DNA of 64,000 nt from Rhizobiales bacterium 65-79 (GCA_001896885.1 MKRJ01000013.1:62001-126000); one strand, 5' to 3'. Numbered from the stretch's first letter, positions 36,474-44,784 are shown. Notes: generated by a model from the letters alone, not told the origin. Numbers and translations are program-made.

Positions 36474-37456
36474 ACGGGCCGCAGATCGTCTGGCTGCCGG
36501 GCGGGCGCCGGCTGCACATGAACCATGGTCCGATCGACCTGATCGTCGAGGCTTTCGGCGCGCGCGATGAGGTCGAGGCGGCTTATGGTCAGGCTGCCCG
36601 GCGGTTTCAAACGATCCTCGGCGAGCTGGTGGAAGAGCTCGTGGAACTGCGCCGACCGTCGTCCCGGCAACCACGATCCTTTGCCGGCGCGACGGCGCGC
36701 AGGATGGAAGCGGCGGCTTCGCGCTTCGCCGGGATCTTCGTCACGCCGATGGCGGCGGTGGCCGGTTCGGTCGCCGACGAGATGCTGGCGGCGATGCTTG
36801 CCGGCCGCGCGCTCGAGCGCGCCTATGTCAATGATGGCGGCGACATCGCCATCCATCTTGCGCCCGGACAGTCGATGGAAGCCGCGATCGCCGGGACCGG
36901 GCACGGCCTGTCCGACCGGCTGGTCATCCGTGCGGAAGATCGCGTGCGCGGCATCGCCACCAGCGGCTGGCGCGGCCGCAGTTTTTCGCTCGGCATCGCC
37001 GATGCGGTAACCGTGCTGGCGAAGGACGCCGCGACCGCCGACGTCGCGGCGACGCTGATCGCCAACGCCATCGATCTGCCGGACCATCCGGCGATCCGGC
37101 GCGAGCGCGCGTCTGACATCCAGCCGGACAGCGATCTCGGTCAGCGATGGGTGACGACAGGTGTCGGGTCGCTTACGGACGAGGAAATATCCGAAGCGTT
37201 GGAATGCGGTCTCATTGTCGCGGAAGACTATCGCCGGCAAGGACTGATCGAGGCGGCGGCGCTGTTTCTGGGAGGCGACGCGCGCCTCTTCGGTGATTTC
37301 GAACTAAACCCCCTCTCCGCCTCGCTGCGCTCGGCCCCTCTCCCCCACTCCGTGGGGAGAGGACGGAGTGTCCGGCCTAGCTCCCGTCCTCGCCCCCTTC
37401 AGGGGGAGAGGTGCCGAGCGCAGCGAGGCGGAGAGGGGGCCATCAATGGAGTTTGA
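36470..37456 (+). CDS. UPF0280 family protein (ApbE-like fold) with repeat-encoded C-terminus
   Basis: Protein of 328 residues. It starts with MNGPQIVWLPGGRRLHMNHG and has a Gly/Asp-rich core NDGGDIAIHLAPGQ and GIATSGWRGRSFSLGIADAV, related to the ApbE flavin-transferase fold (COG2122). Members commonly sit beside 6-hydroxynicotinate-reductase-like genes, but no reaction is proven. The last roughly 50 residues, from LNPLSASLRSAPLP, come from a palindromic repeat and are not part of the family fold. The start overlaps the upstream stop by 4 bp, and it ends 2 bp before the DUF1185 gene. Confidence 0.75.
   Translation: MNGPQIVWLPGGRRLHMNHGPIDLIVEAFGARDEVEAAYGQAARRFQTILGELVEELVELRRPSSRQPRSFAGATARRMEAAASRFAGIFVTPMAAVAGSVADEMLAAMLAGRALERAYVNDGGDIAIHLAPGQSMEAAIAGTGHGLSDRLVIRAEDRVRGIATSGWRGRSFSLGIADAVTVLAKDAATADVAATLIANAIDLPDHPAIRRERASDIQPDSDLGQRWVTTGVGSLTDEEISEALECGLIVAEDYRRQGLIEAAALFLGGDARLFGDFELNPLSASLRSAPLPHSVGRGRSVRPSSRPRPLQGERCRAQRGGEGAINGV
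37309..37439. repeat. Palindromic repeat forming the 3' end of the UPF0280 gene
   Basis: Arms of 38 nt at 37309-37346 and 37402-37439 are inverted copies with one mismatch, around a 55-nt centre. The arm begins CCCCCTCTCCGCCTCGCTGC. The repeat lies wholly inside the UPF0280 reading frame and ends 17 bp before its stop codon. Confidence 0.9.
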
Positions 37457-37458
37457 CC

Positions 37459-38043
37459 ATGCCTGAATTTCCCATCCGCAAGATCGCCGTGCTGACGGAG
37501 GAGATCCTGCACGAGGGCGGACCGGCGCCTTCGACGCCGCGTCGGCGCGGCGCGGCGCTGGCGCTGGTGAGGAACCCTTATGCCGGCGGATATGCCCCCG
37601 AACTCCAGTCCGGCATGGAAGCCCTGAAGCCGCTCGGCCTGATGCTGACCGATCGGCTGATCGCCGCGCTCGGGGGCGACATCGAGGCGATCGACGGCTA
37701 CGGCAAGGGCGCTATCGTCGGCACCGAAGGCGAGATCGAGCATGGCGCGCTCTGGCACGTGCCGGGCGGCTACGCCATGCGCGAGCGTCTCAACGACACC
37801 AAGGCCATCGTGCCCTCGGCGATGAAGGTCGGTGCGTTCGGCGCATCGCTCGACGTGCCGCTCGGCCACACCAACGCCGCCTATGTGCGCAGCCATTTCG
37901 ATGCCATGACGGTGTCGATGCCGGACGGCCCGCGCCCCGACGAGATCCTGTTCTGCCTAGCGATGGCCTGCGGGCCGCGCGTGCACAACCGCATGGGCGG
38001 GCTGGCGGCGGAAGACGTCAAGGGCAAGGACGGGCTTCGATGA
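37459..38043 (+). CDS. DUF1185 'amino acid synthesis' family protein
   Basis: Protein of 194 residues in the AA_synth (DUF1185) family, seen in FPIRKIAVLTEEILHEGG at the start and the conserved GKGAIVGTEGEIEHGALWHV and GHTNAAYVRSHFDAM blocks. The family name is historical and no reaction is established. It is consistently found near hydantoinase-like or hydroxynicotinate-reductase-like genes, which fits a hydrolase or isomerase step in heterocycle breakdown; that is inference. The start is 2 bp after the UPF0280 stop, and its own stop overlaps the MarR gene by 4 bp. Confidence 0.8.
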   Translation: MPEFPIRKIAVLTEEILHEGGPAPSTPRRRGAALALVRNPYAGGYAPELQSGMEALKPLGLMLTDRLIAALGGDIEAIDGYGKGAIVGTEGEIEHGALWHVPGGYAMRERLNDTKAIVPSAMKVGAFGASLDVPLGHTNAAYVRSHFDAMTVSMPDGPRPDEILFCLAMACGPRVHNRMGGLAAEDVKGKDGLR

Positions 38044-38495
38044 GCGTGGGCAAGGGCAAGCTGAAGCTGGTCGAGCCGGCCGTCGACGAGGGCTATCATC
38101 TCCAGGACCAGGTCGGCTTCATCCTGCGCAAGGCGAGCCAGCGCCATATCGCCATCTTCGCCAGGCACATCGACGATTTGACGCCGCCGCAATTCGCCGC
38201 GCTCGCCAAGCTCGCCGAGATCGGCGAGACCTCGCAAAACCAGCTCGGCGCGCAGATCGCGATGGACGCCGCCACGATCAAGGGCGTCATCGACCGGCTG
38301 AAGGCGCGCGGCCTTGTCGCTCTGTCGGAGCACAAGGAGGACAGGCGGCGGCTGGTCGTCAGCCTGTCGGACGATGGCAGGGCGCTGATCGAAAGGCTTC
38401 TGCCGCTCGCCGAGCGGATCACGGCCGAAACGCTTGCGCCGCTCAACGCGCGCGAGACCGCGACGTTCCTGAGATTGCTGGCGAAGCTGGCCTAG
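38040..38495 (+). CDS. MarR-family transcriptional regulator
   Basis: Winged-helix regulator of 151 residues. The DNA-binding part is SQNQLGAQIAMDAATIKGVI (recognition helix) followed by the wing LSEHKEDRRRLVVSLSDDG. MarR proteins are often released from DNA by aromatic or heterocyclic carboxylates, which suits a regulator of this catabolic operon. It is last in the operon and overlaps the DUF1185 gene by 4 bp. Its operator, expected near 30770-30896, was not identified. Confidence 0.88.
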   Translation: MSVGKGKLKLVEPAVDEGYHLQDQVGFILRKASQRHIAIFARHIDDLTPPQFAALAKLAEIGETSQNQLGAQIAMDAATIKGVIDRLKARGLVALSEHKEDRRRLVVSLSDDGRALIERLLPLAERITAETLAPLNARETATFLRLLAKLA

Positions 38496-38504
38496 CGGCT
38501 CTGT

Positions 38505-38813
38505 CTATGCAGCGCTCGGAAGGGGCTTGGCCCGCTCTATCCGCTCCCGCTCACGCGGTGAGTGCATCGCTTCCCAAAGGTCGGTGCGGCGCTGGACGTT
38601 CAGCCAGAAATCGGGACTGTTGCCGAATACCCGCGCGAGGATGAGCGCCGTCGCCGCCGTCACATTTCGTCTGTCGTTACAGAGTTCATTCACATGCTTG
38701 CGCTGGACGCCCATTGCCTCGGCAAGCGCGGTCTGCGTCAGGCCGAGCGGCAGCATGAACTCTTCCGTGAGAATCTCTCCGATCGTTGCCGGCTTACGCT
38801 TGGTGGCAAGCAT
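38505..38813 (-). CDS. higA: HigA-type antitoxin (XRE family)
   Basis: DNA-binding antitoxin of 102 residues. It opens with the HigA pattern PATIGEILTEEFMLPLGLTQ, followed by the helix-turn-helix ALAEAMGVQRKHVNELCNDR. It is 8 bp downstream of the toxin gene on the same strand, the toxin-first order typical of higBA. It would neutralise HigB and repress the pair's promoter. Confidence 0.9.
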   Translation of the reverse strand: MLATKRKPATIGEILTEEFMLPLGLTQTALAEAMGVQRKHVNELCNDRRNVTAATALILARVFGNSPDFWLNVQRRTDLWEAMHSPRERERIERAKPLPSAA

Positions 38814-38821
38814 TCTTCACC

Positions 38822-39118
38822 TCACCTGTAACCGTGGTCGTCGAGATAGAGATCGGCCGCTTCCCCCCGCTCGGCGTTCCAGCGAAAGACAAGCCGCCAT
38901 TGCTTGTTCACGCGGATGGAATGGAAGCCTTCCAGCTTGCCCTGCAACTTCTCGAAATGATTGCTGGGCGGTACTCTCAAGTCCCGGTCCGAAGCGGCGT
39001 CGTCGATCATCTGCAGTTTGCGGAATAGTCGGGTTTCGAGATCAGACGGAATATGGCGCGACCTCACGTCGTCAACGAAAAAACGGCCTAGCCAGTCCTC
39101 CCGAAACCCTTTGATCAT
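38822..39118 (-). CDS. higB: HigB-type toxin (RelE/ParE superfamily)
   Basis: Toxin of 98 residues expected to cleave mRNA on the ribosome. It shows IKGFREDWLGRFF at the start, the HFEKLQGKLEGFHSIRVNKQ core and WRLVFRWN strand of the HigB family. It begins the higBA operon and lies just beyond the 3' end of hyuB. Confidence 0.9.
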   Translation of the reverse strand: MIKGFREDWLGRFFVDDVRSRHIPSDLETRLFRKLQMIDDAASDRDLRVPPSNHFEKLQGKLEGFHSIRVNKQWRLVFRWNAERGEAADLYLDDHGYR

Positions 39119-39173
39119 TCACCGATCCTGTTTGGACCAATGTACCACACAAAGGGTCACAAAGAAAAGGTAA

Positions 39174-40898
39174 TCACCGGCATTTTACCGGCTTAGGCGT
39201 CGCCTGAATCTGCCGAACCGCCACCCCGAAGCGCTCCGCCGCCTGCTCGGGCGTGTAGTAACCCATCCTCACATCCGCCAGCACGGCTTCCGGATCGCGT
39301 TGCCGCGGATCGCCGTAGCCGCCGCCGCCCGGCGTCCCGACGCGCACCCGGTCGCCGGCTTTCAGCGGGATGTCCTGTTCCTTGGAGAGGTGAGGCGGCA
39401 CATGCGCCTTGCCGTCGCGGAACACGGTGACCGAATTGACGCCGCCATCCTCCCCGCCGAGCACGCCCTGCGGCCCGACGCGGCCGTGATCCATGACGAA
39501 GGACGCGCGCGCCTCGCCCCTGAGCAGTTCCACGTCGTAGAGAAGGCCGAAGCCGCCGCGGTGCTTTCCGGCGCCGCCGGAGCCTTCGCGCAGCGCATAT
39601 TCCCGGTAGAGCACCGGAAAGGCCTGTTCCATCACCTCGACCGGTGGAGATTTGGAGATGCCGATGGTCGAGCAGCCGTTGGAAAGCCCGTCATGGTCGG
39701 CGTTGCCGCCATAGCCGCCGCCGGAGATCTGGTACATCACATAGTCGCGGCCGCGCGCCGGATCGCTGCCGCCGAGCGCGAAATTGCCGCTCGATCCAGC
39801 CGGCGCGGCGGTCACCTTTTCCGGCAGCGCCTGCACCATCGCGGCGAAAACGGCCTCGGCGATGCGCTGCGACACCTCCGCGGCGCAGCCCGAAACCGGC
39901 CTCGGATATCTGGCGTCGAGAAAGGTGTCTTCCGGCCACTTGACGATCAGCGGCTCGAAGGCGCCGGCGCTCATCGGCACGTCGGGGAAGATGTGGCGCA
40001 TGGCGAGATAGACAGAGGAGAGCGTCGTCGCCAGCACGCTGTTCATCGGCCCCGCGCAGGGCGGCGAGGAGCCGTCGAAGTCGAAAATAAGCGTGTCCTC
40101 CTTCTTGGTGACGGCGAGCGCGATCGTCAGAGGCGCGTCGACTACCCCGTCGGAATCGACATAGGCCTTCGAGCGATAGGTGCCGTCCTCTATCCCGGCG
40201 ATGCGCGCCCGCATCTGTTCGGCGGCGCGTTCGCGCAATTCGCCAATGGCCTGGGATACCGTTTCGTCTCCGTACCGATCCAGCATTTCGAAGAGCCGGT
40301 CCTGCCCGACCATCAGCGCCGCGGCCTGCGCCTTGATGTCGCCGATGCGCTGGTCGGCGACACGGATATTGGAGGCGATGATGCCGTGGATCTCGGGATC
40401 GAGCCGGCCCTTCTTGAAAAGCTTCACCGGCGGCAGGCGCAGCCCTTCCTGCTCCACTGCGGTGGCGGAGGCGGAGAAGCCGCCCGGCACGGCGCCGCCT
40501 ATATCGGGCCAATGGCCGGTGTTGGACAGCCAGCAGAAGATGCTGCCGTTGCGATAGGCAGGCATGACGAAGCGCACGTCCATCAGATGCGTGCCGCCGA
40601 GATAGGGGTCGTTGACGATGTAGATGTCGCCGGGTTCGGGCGGCAGGCAGCGCCCGTCGCGGATCATCTCGATCAGAACGCGGGTCGAATATTGCATGAC
40701 GCCGACGAAGACCGGCAGCCCGCCGACCCCCTGCGCGATCAGCGATCCGTCCTCAGCGGAATAGATGCCGTCCGAGCGATCGTTGGCCTCGGCGATCACC
40801 GGCGAGAAGGCGGCGCGGGAAAAGGTCAGGTCCATCTCGTCGCAGACCTGTTGCAGGCCTGCCTGGATGACGGTCAGCGTGATCGCGTCGAGACTCAT
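39174..40898 (-). CDS. hyuB: Hydantoinase B / oxoprolinase family protein (HyuB)
   Basis: Subunit B of an ATP-dependent N-methylhydantoinase/5-oxoprolinase/acetone-carboxylase-type enzyme, 574 residues from the ATG at 40898; a GTG at 40910 is a possible start. Family blocks are AGLQQVCDEMDLTFSRAAFS, GDIYIVNDPYLGGTHLMDV and TPGGGGYGDPRQRDP near the end. Such enzymes open lactam or cyclic imide rings with ATP together with HyuA. Here hyuA is not adjacent: a toxin-antitoxin pair on the other strand separates them. It is likely part of the heterocycle pathway. Confidence 0.88.
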   Translation of the reverse strand: MSLDAITLTVIQAGLQQVCDEMDLTFSRAAFSPVIAEANDRSDGIYSAEDGSLIAQGVGGLPVFVGVMQYSTRVLIEMIRDGRCLPPEPGDIYIVNDPYLGGTHLMDVRFVMPAYRNGSIFCWLSNTGHWPDIGGAVPGGFSASATAVEQEGLRLPPVKLFKKGRLDPEIHGIIASNIRVADQRIGDIKAQAAALMVGQDRLFEMLDRYGDETVSQAIGELRERAAEQMRARIAGIEDGTYRSKAYVDSDGVVDAPLTIALAVTKKEDTLIFDFDGSSPPCAGPMNSVLATTLSSVYLAMRHIFPDVPMSAGAFEPLIVKWPEDTFLDARYPRPVSGCAAEVSQRIAEAVFAAMVQALPEKVTAAPAGSSGNFALGGSDPARGRDYVMYQISGGGYGGNADHDGLSNGCSTIGISKSPPVEVMEQAFPVLYREYALREGSGGAGKHRGGFGLLYDVELLRGEARASFVMDHGRVGPQGVLGGEDGGVNSVTVFRDGKAHVPPHLSKEQDIPLKAGDRVRVGTPGGGGYGDPRQRDPEAVLADVRMGYYTPEQAAERFGVAVRQIQATPKPVKCR

Positions 40899-40967
40899 GA
40901 GCGCCGCCACCCGATTGCTTGGAATATCTCCCGTTTTGTATTACATTGTATAACTACAGGAGAGAAA

Positions 40968-41237
40968 ATGATGTCGAACCTGAAGAACCTGTCGGACCCG
41001 ATCGCGCTGCGCGTACCCTTGGATATTCTGTCCGAGATCGAACGGATTGCAAATGTCACCGAGCGTAGCCGAAGCTGGGTCATCGTTCGCGCCATAAAGG
41101 CATATCTGGCGGCCGAGGGGCGGGATATTCTCGATGCCGCTGAGGGCAGGAATGAGATCGCGCGCGGCGAAGCGGCCGATCTGGACGAGACGCTCGACGA
41201 ACTGGATCGTCGCAAGGACGGTGACGTCGCCGCATGA
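40968..41237 (+). CDS. Ribbon-helix-helix antitoxin (ParD/CopG-like)
   Basis: Small DNA-binding antitoxin of 89 residues. The N-terminal RHH fold is ALRVPLDILSEIERIANVTE followed by RSRSWVIVRAIKAYLA, and the acidic C-terminus would wrap the toxin. Start ATG 40968 (or 40971) follows an AGGAGA site. It overlaps the toxin gene by 4 bp. Its upstream gap to divergent hyuB is only 69 bp and is relatively AT-rich (TTACATTGTATAAC), a likely promoter. Confidence 0.88.
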   Translation: MMSNLKNLSDPIALRVPLDILSEIERIANVTERSRSWVIVRAIKAYLAAEGRDILDAAEGRNEIARGEAADLDETLDELDRRKDGDVAA

Positions 41238-41560
41238 CGCGGGTCGTGATATCCGCGAGGGTGCAAGGCTTTTTGCGGCACGAAAGGTCCTACCTCCGGC
41301 GTCATAGCAATACCGCTTGGAAGAGATTGTCCGAAAGGCTCCGGCGGACAAGGAAGCTGCTATCGGAGTTTCCGCATATCGGGGCGGAGAAGCCGTTGCC
41401 AATCCCGGGGCTGCGCCGCCTCGTCATGGGAGATTACATCCTCGACTATGAAATACGGGCCGGCGAAGTTCATATACTGAACATGCGCCATGGCCGGCAG
41501 AATGATCCCGATCTCGAAGATGAACCGGACTTCGACTATGAAGCCGCCGAGAAATCGTGA
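41234..41560 (+). CDS. RelE/ParE family toxin
   Basis: Toxin of 108 residues, paired with the upstream antitoxin by a 4-bp overlap. The ParE pattern is visible as VQGFLRHERSYLRRHSNTAW, the middle block ELLSEFPHIG-like region with PIPGLRRLVMGDYILDYEI, and the C-terminal VHILNMRHGRQ strand. Target may be gyrase or mRNA; family alone does not decide. The module lies between hyuB and hyuA on the opposite strand. Confidence 0.88.
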   Translation: MTRVVISARVQGFLRHERSYLRRHSNTAWKRLSERLRRTRKLLSEFPHIGAEKPLPIPGLRRLVMGDYILDYEIRAGEVHILNMRHGRQNDPDLEDEPDFDYEAAEKS

Positions 41561-41581
41561 AATTGTCGACGAACTCCATTC

Positions 41582-43654
41582 TCAAGCCTTCCCAATCTCG
41601 ATGATGATGTTGCCGTCGGCATCCGACGTGGCGCGGTCGCCTGGCTCAATGACGGTCGTGGCGTCCATCTGCTCGAGGACGGCCGGGCCGGTGATGACCG
41701 CGTCGAGCGGCAGTTTTTCGCGGGCGTAGACCGGCGTATCGTGCCACGTCCCGCCGTACCAGACCGGGCGCGTTTCACTGAGCGCCTCTTCGAGCGTTCC
41801 CGCCCGCCCCGCCGGATCGATCAGGCTCGACAGGTCGAGCGCCGGCCGCACTCCGATGACCGACGTATTGAGGTTGACGAGATTGGCCCGGATTTCCGGC
41901 AGTTCCACCTTGAAGCGCGCGAAATAGGCTTTTTCGAAGAGCGCCTGGATTTGCTCGCGGGAGACGTCGGCCGAAGGCAAAGGCACGTTCAGGAGATGCG
42001 TCTGCCCGATGAACTGCATGTCGGCGGAGTGCGCGACACGAACGCTTTCCGGCTGCACCGCCTCCTTTTCGATCAGTTGTCGACCTTCTGCAGTTTGCCG
42101 GCTAAAGATATCCCTTACGGCCTCTTCGTCGAGCTTCGCCACCGGCTGGTTGACCGTATTGACGAAATCGTGGCGCAGGTCGGCGACGACGCAGCCGAGC
42201 GCGTTGGTGATGCCGGGCCGCGCGGGGACGAGCACCTTCGGGATGCCGAGTTCGCGGGCCAATGCCGAGGCGTGCAGCGGGCCGGCGCCACCGAAGGCGA
42301 ACAGCGCGAAATCGCGCGGATCATGGCCCTTCGCGATCGAGACCATGCGGATGGCGCCGGCCATCCGGATATTGCCGATTTTCAGCACCGCGCCCGCCGC
42401 CTCGACAGCGTCGAGCCCGAGGCGCTTTCCGAGCTTTTCGGCGAAGGCGGCGCGGATGGTGTCGAGATCGACGGGATTGTCCACCGCGAGCAGCTTTTTC
42501 GCATTGAGCCGGCCGAGAATGAGGTTGGCGTCGGAGATCGTCGGCTCCGCCCCCCCGCGTCCGTAGCAGATAGGTCCGGGCGTGGCGCCTGCGCTCTGCG
42601 GGCCGACACGCAGCAGCCCGGACTCGTCCACCCGCGCGATCGAGCCGCCGCCCGCGCCGACCGTGTGCACGTCCACCATCGGCACGTGGATCGGCATCGC
42701 GTATTCGATCTCGATCTCGTTCGAGACGGCGGCCTGCGCGTTGCGGATCAGCGCCACGTCGGTCGAGGTGCCGCCCATGTCGTAGGTGACGACGTTGGGA
42801 TAGCCGGCCCGCCGGGCGGTATAGGCCGCCGCCATGACGCCGGAAGCCGGCCCGGACATCACCGTCTTCGCCGCCTCGTCGGTCACGAAGCGCGCCGAGA
42901 TCATGCCGCCATTGCCGTTCATGACCAGGAAATCCCGGTCGTAGCCGCGGCCCTGAAGCTCTGTCCTCAGCTTCTCGACATAGCGCTTCAGGATCGGCTG
43001 CACCGAGGCGTTGACCGATGCCGTCACGCCGCGCTCGAACTCGCGCGCTTCGGAAAGCAGCGAATGGCCGGTGGTGATGTAGCCGTTCGGCCAGCTCTCC
43101 GCCGCGATCCTCGCGGCGCGCAGTTCGTGGGCCGGATTGGCGTAGGAATGCAGGAAATGGATCACGAGAGATTCGCAGCCGGCCGCGAGCAGTTTCGCCA
43201 CGGCTTCATGCACTTCTCCTTCGTCGAGCGCGGTGCGCACCTTCCCGCCGGCCTCGACGCGCTCGGTCACCTCCAGCCTCAAATCGCGCGGAATCACCGG
43301 CACGAAGGTGCCGGTCATGCCGTAGGGTTGGGGGCGTGTACGCCGGCCGAGTTCGATGATGTCGCGGAAGCCGCGCGTGGTGATCATGCCGGTCCTGGCC
43401 AGCCGGCGCTCCAGCACCGCGTTGGTGGTGGTCGTGGTGCCGTGCACGATGAGGTCGATCGCCTGGATCGGAAACCCGGTCCGGTCGAGCGCGGCGACCA
43501 CGCCGAAAGCCTGGTTCTCGACCGTTGTCGGCGTCTTGGCGATGAAGGCCCTGCCGCCGGCGCGTCCGTCGATCAGAAGCAGATCGGTGAAGGTTCCGCC
43601 GACATCGATGCCGGCGACGACGTTGCCCGAACCTTCTCCATTTTTCGCGTCCAT
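41582..43654 (-). CDS. hyuA: Hydantoinase A / oxoprolinase family protein (HyuA)
   Basis: ATP-binding subunit A partner of HyuB, 690 residues from the ATG at 43654; a TTG at 43675 would add seven. The actin-like ATPase start VAGIDVGGTFTDLLLIDG is diagnostic, as are VHGTTTTTNAVLERR, TYDMGGTSTDVALI and DFALFAFGGAGPLHA. It would phosphorylate or activate a cyclic amide for hydrolysis with HyuB. It is minus-strand, upstream of hyuB but separated by the toxin-antitoxin pair. Its own upstream gap (43655-43825) is divergent from ferredoxin-NADP reductase. Confidence 0.9.
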   Translation of the reverse strand: MDAKNGEGSGNVVAGIDVGGTFTDLLLIDGRAGGRAFIAKTPTTVENQAFGVVAALDRTGFPIQAIDLIVHGTTTTTNAVLERRLARTGMITTRGFRDIIELGRRTRPQPYGMTGTFVPVIPRDLRLEVTERVEAGGKVRTALDEGEVHEAVAKLLAAGCESLVIHFLHSYANPAHELRAARIAAESWPNGYITTGHSLLSEAREFERGVTASVNASVQPILKRYVEKLRTELQGRGYDRDFLVMNGNGGMISARFVTDEAAKTVMSGPASGVMAAAYTARRAGYPNVVTYDMGGTSTDVALIRNAQAAVSNEIEIEYAMPIHVPMVDVHTVGAGGGSIARVDESGLLRVGPQSAGATPGPICYGRGGAEPTISDANLILGRLNAKKLLAVDNPVDLDTIRAAFAEKLGKRLGLDAVEAAGAVLKIGNIRMAGAIRMVSIAKGHDPRDFALFAFGGAGPLHASALARELGIPKVLVPARPGITNALGCVVADLRHDFVNTVNQPVAKLDEEAVRDIFSRQTAEGRQLIEKEAVQPESVRVAHSADMQFIGQTHLLNVPLPSADVSREQIQALFEKAYFARFKVELPEIRANLVNLNTSVIGVRPALDLSSLIDPAGRAGTLEEALSETRPVWYGGTWHDTPVYAREKLPLDAVITGPAVLEQMDATTVIEPGDRATSDADGNIIIEIGKA

Positions 43655-43825
43655 GCGGAAATCCGGAATGTCCAACCTGCTGATATGATGGAATTTAGAA
43701 TGGTTCTCTACGCCCGCGCCTTGACGCGATATTCATTTGTACACTAATAAATATTACGAGCAAGGCCATTGCCTTTTCGTGCTGCTGGCGCAGCGTTCCA
43801 CAAGCCGCATCCGGGAACCGAAGAC

Positions 43826-44653
43826 ATGCAGACCGCCGATCTCTCCCACTCGGCCCAGGCTTCAGCGACCGCCTTTGCGATCCCCGCGAATGTCTATGCG
43901 GAAAAGGTCGTTTCGGTCACGCATTATACGGACCGGCTCTTTTCCTTCCGCATCACGCGGCCGCAGAGCTTCCGTTTCCGCTCCGGCGAGTTCGTCATGA
44001 TCGGTCTGCCGAACGCCGAGCGGCCGGTCTTTCGCGCCTATTCGATCGCCAGCCCCGCCTGGGACGACGAGCTTGAATTCTTCTCCATCAAGGTGCCGGA
44101 CGGTCCGCTGACCTCGCACCTGCAGAAGATCGTCGCCGGCGATACGGTGCTGCTGCGGCAGAAGTCGACGGGCACGCTGGTGCTCGACGCGCTGACGCCT
44201 GCGAAGCGGCTCTACATGATCTCGACCGGAACCGGCATCGCGCCCTTCGCCAGCCTGATCCGCGATCCCGAGACCTACGAGAAGTTCGACCAGATCATCC
44301 TCACCCATACCTGCCGGGATGTCGCCGAGCTCGAATATGGCGCCGAGCTCTACCGCCAGAGCGTCGAGGACGCGCTGATCGGCGAGCTGACCAATGGAAG
44401 GCTGACCTATTATTCCTCCACGACGAGGGGCCGGTTCCCGCGCATGGGCCGCATCACGGCGCTGATCGAGAACGGCAGCCTTTTCGCCGATCTCGGCGTC
44501 GAGGCTTTCGATCCCGCCAACGACCGCGTCATGATCTGCGGCTCGATGGCCATGCTGCACGACGTGAAGGCCCTGGTCGAAAAGGCCGGCTTCCGCGAGG
44601 GCTCGCACAGCGAACCCGGCGACTTCGTCGTCGAGCGCGCCTTCGTCGGCTGA
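43826..44653 (+). CDS. fpr: Ferredoxin-NADP+ reductase
   Basis: FAD enzyme of 275 residues that exchanges electrons between NADPH and ferredoxin or flavodoxin. FAD-binding FRAYSIASPAWDD, NADP-binding MISTGTGIAPFASLIRD, and the C-terminal GSHSEPGDFVVERAFVG with terminal aromatic-Val region fit bacterial subclass FPR. ATG at 43826 (MQTADLSH) is taken as start, since it follows GGAACCGAAG; the reading frame is open from 43769. In principle it could supply reduced ferredoxin to the Hnr-like reductase nearby; that link is inference. Confidence 0.9.
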   Translation: MQTADLSHSAQASATAFAIPANVYAEKVVSVTHYTDRLFSFRITRPQSFRFRSGEFVMIGLPNAERPVFRAYSIASPAWDDELEFFSIKVPDGPLTSHLQKIVAGDTVLLRQKSTGTLVLDALTPAKRLYMISTGTGIAPFASLIRDPETYEKFDQIILTHTCRDVAELEYGAELYRQSVEDALIGELTNGRLTYYSSTTRGRFPRMGRITALIENGSLFADLGVEAFDPANDRVMICGSMAMLHDVKALVEKAGFREGSHSEPGDFVVERAFVG

Positions 44654-44784
44654 GGTTCTGCTGGCCGACGGCCTGAGAGGGCCGCGCGTCATCTCGGATA
44701 ACCCCTCGTCACTGCGTTCGGACTGCCTTCCGGGACGACGGACTGGCGATCCTGTACTTGATGCCAAAAGACGGTCGCGCCGCC

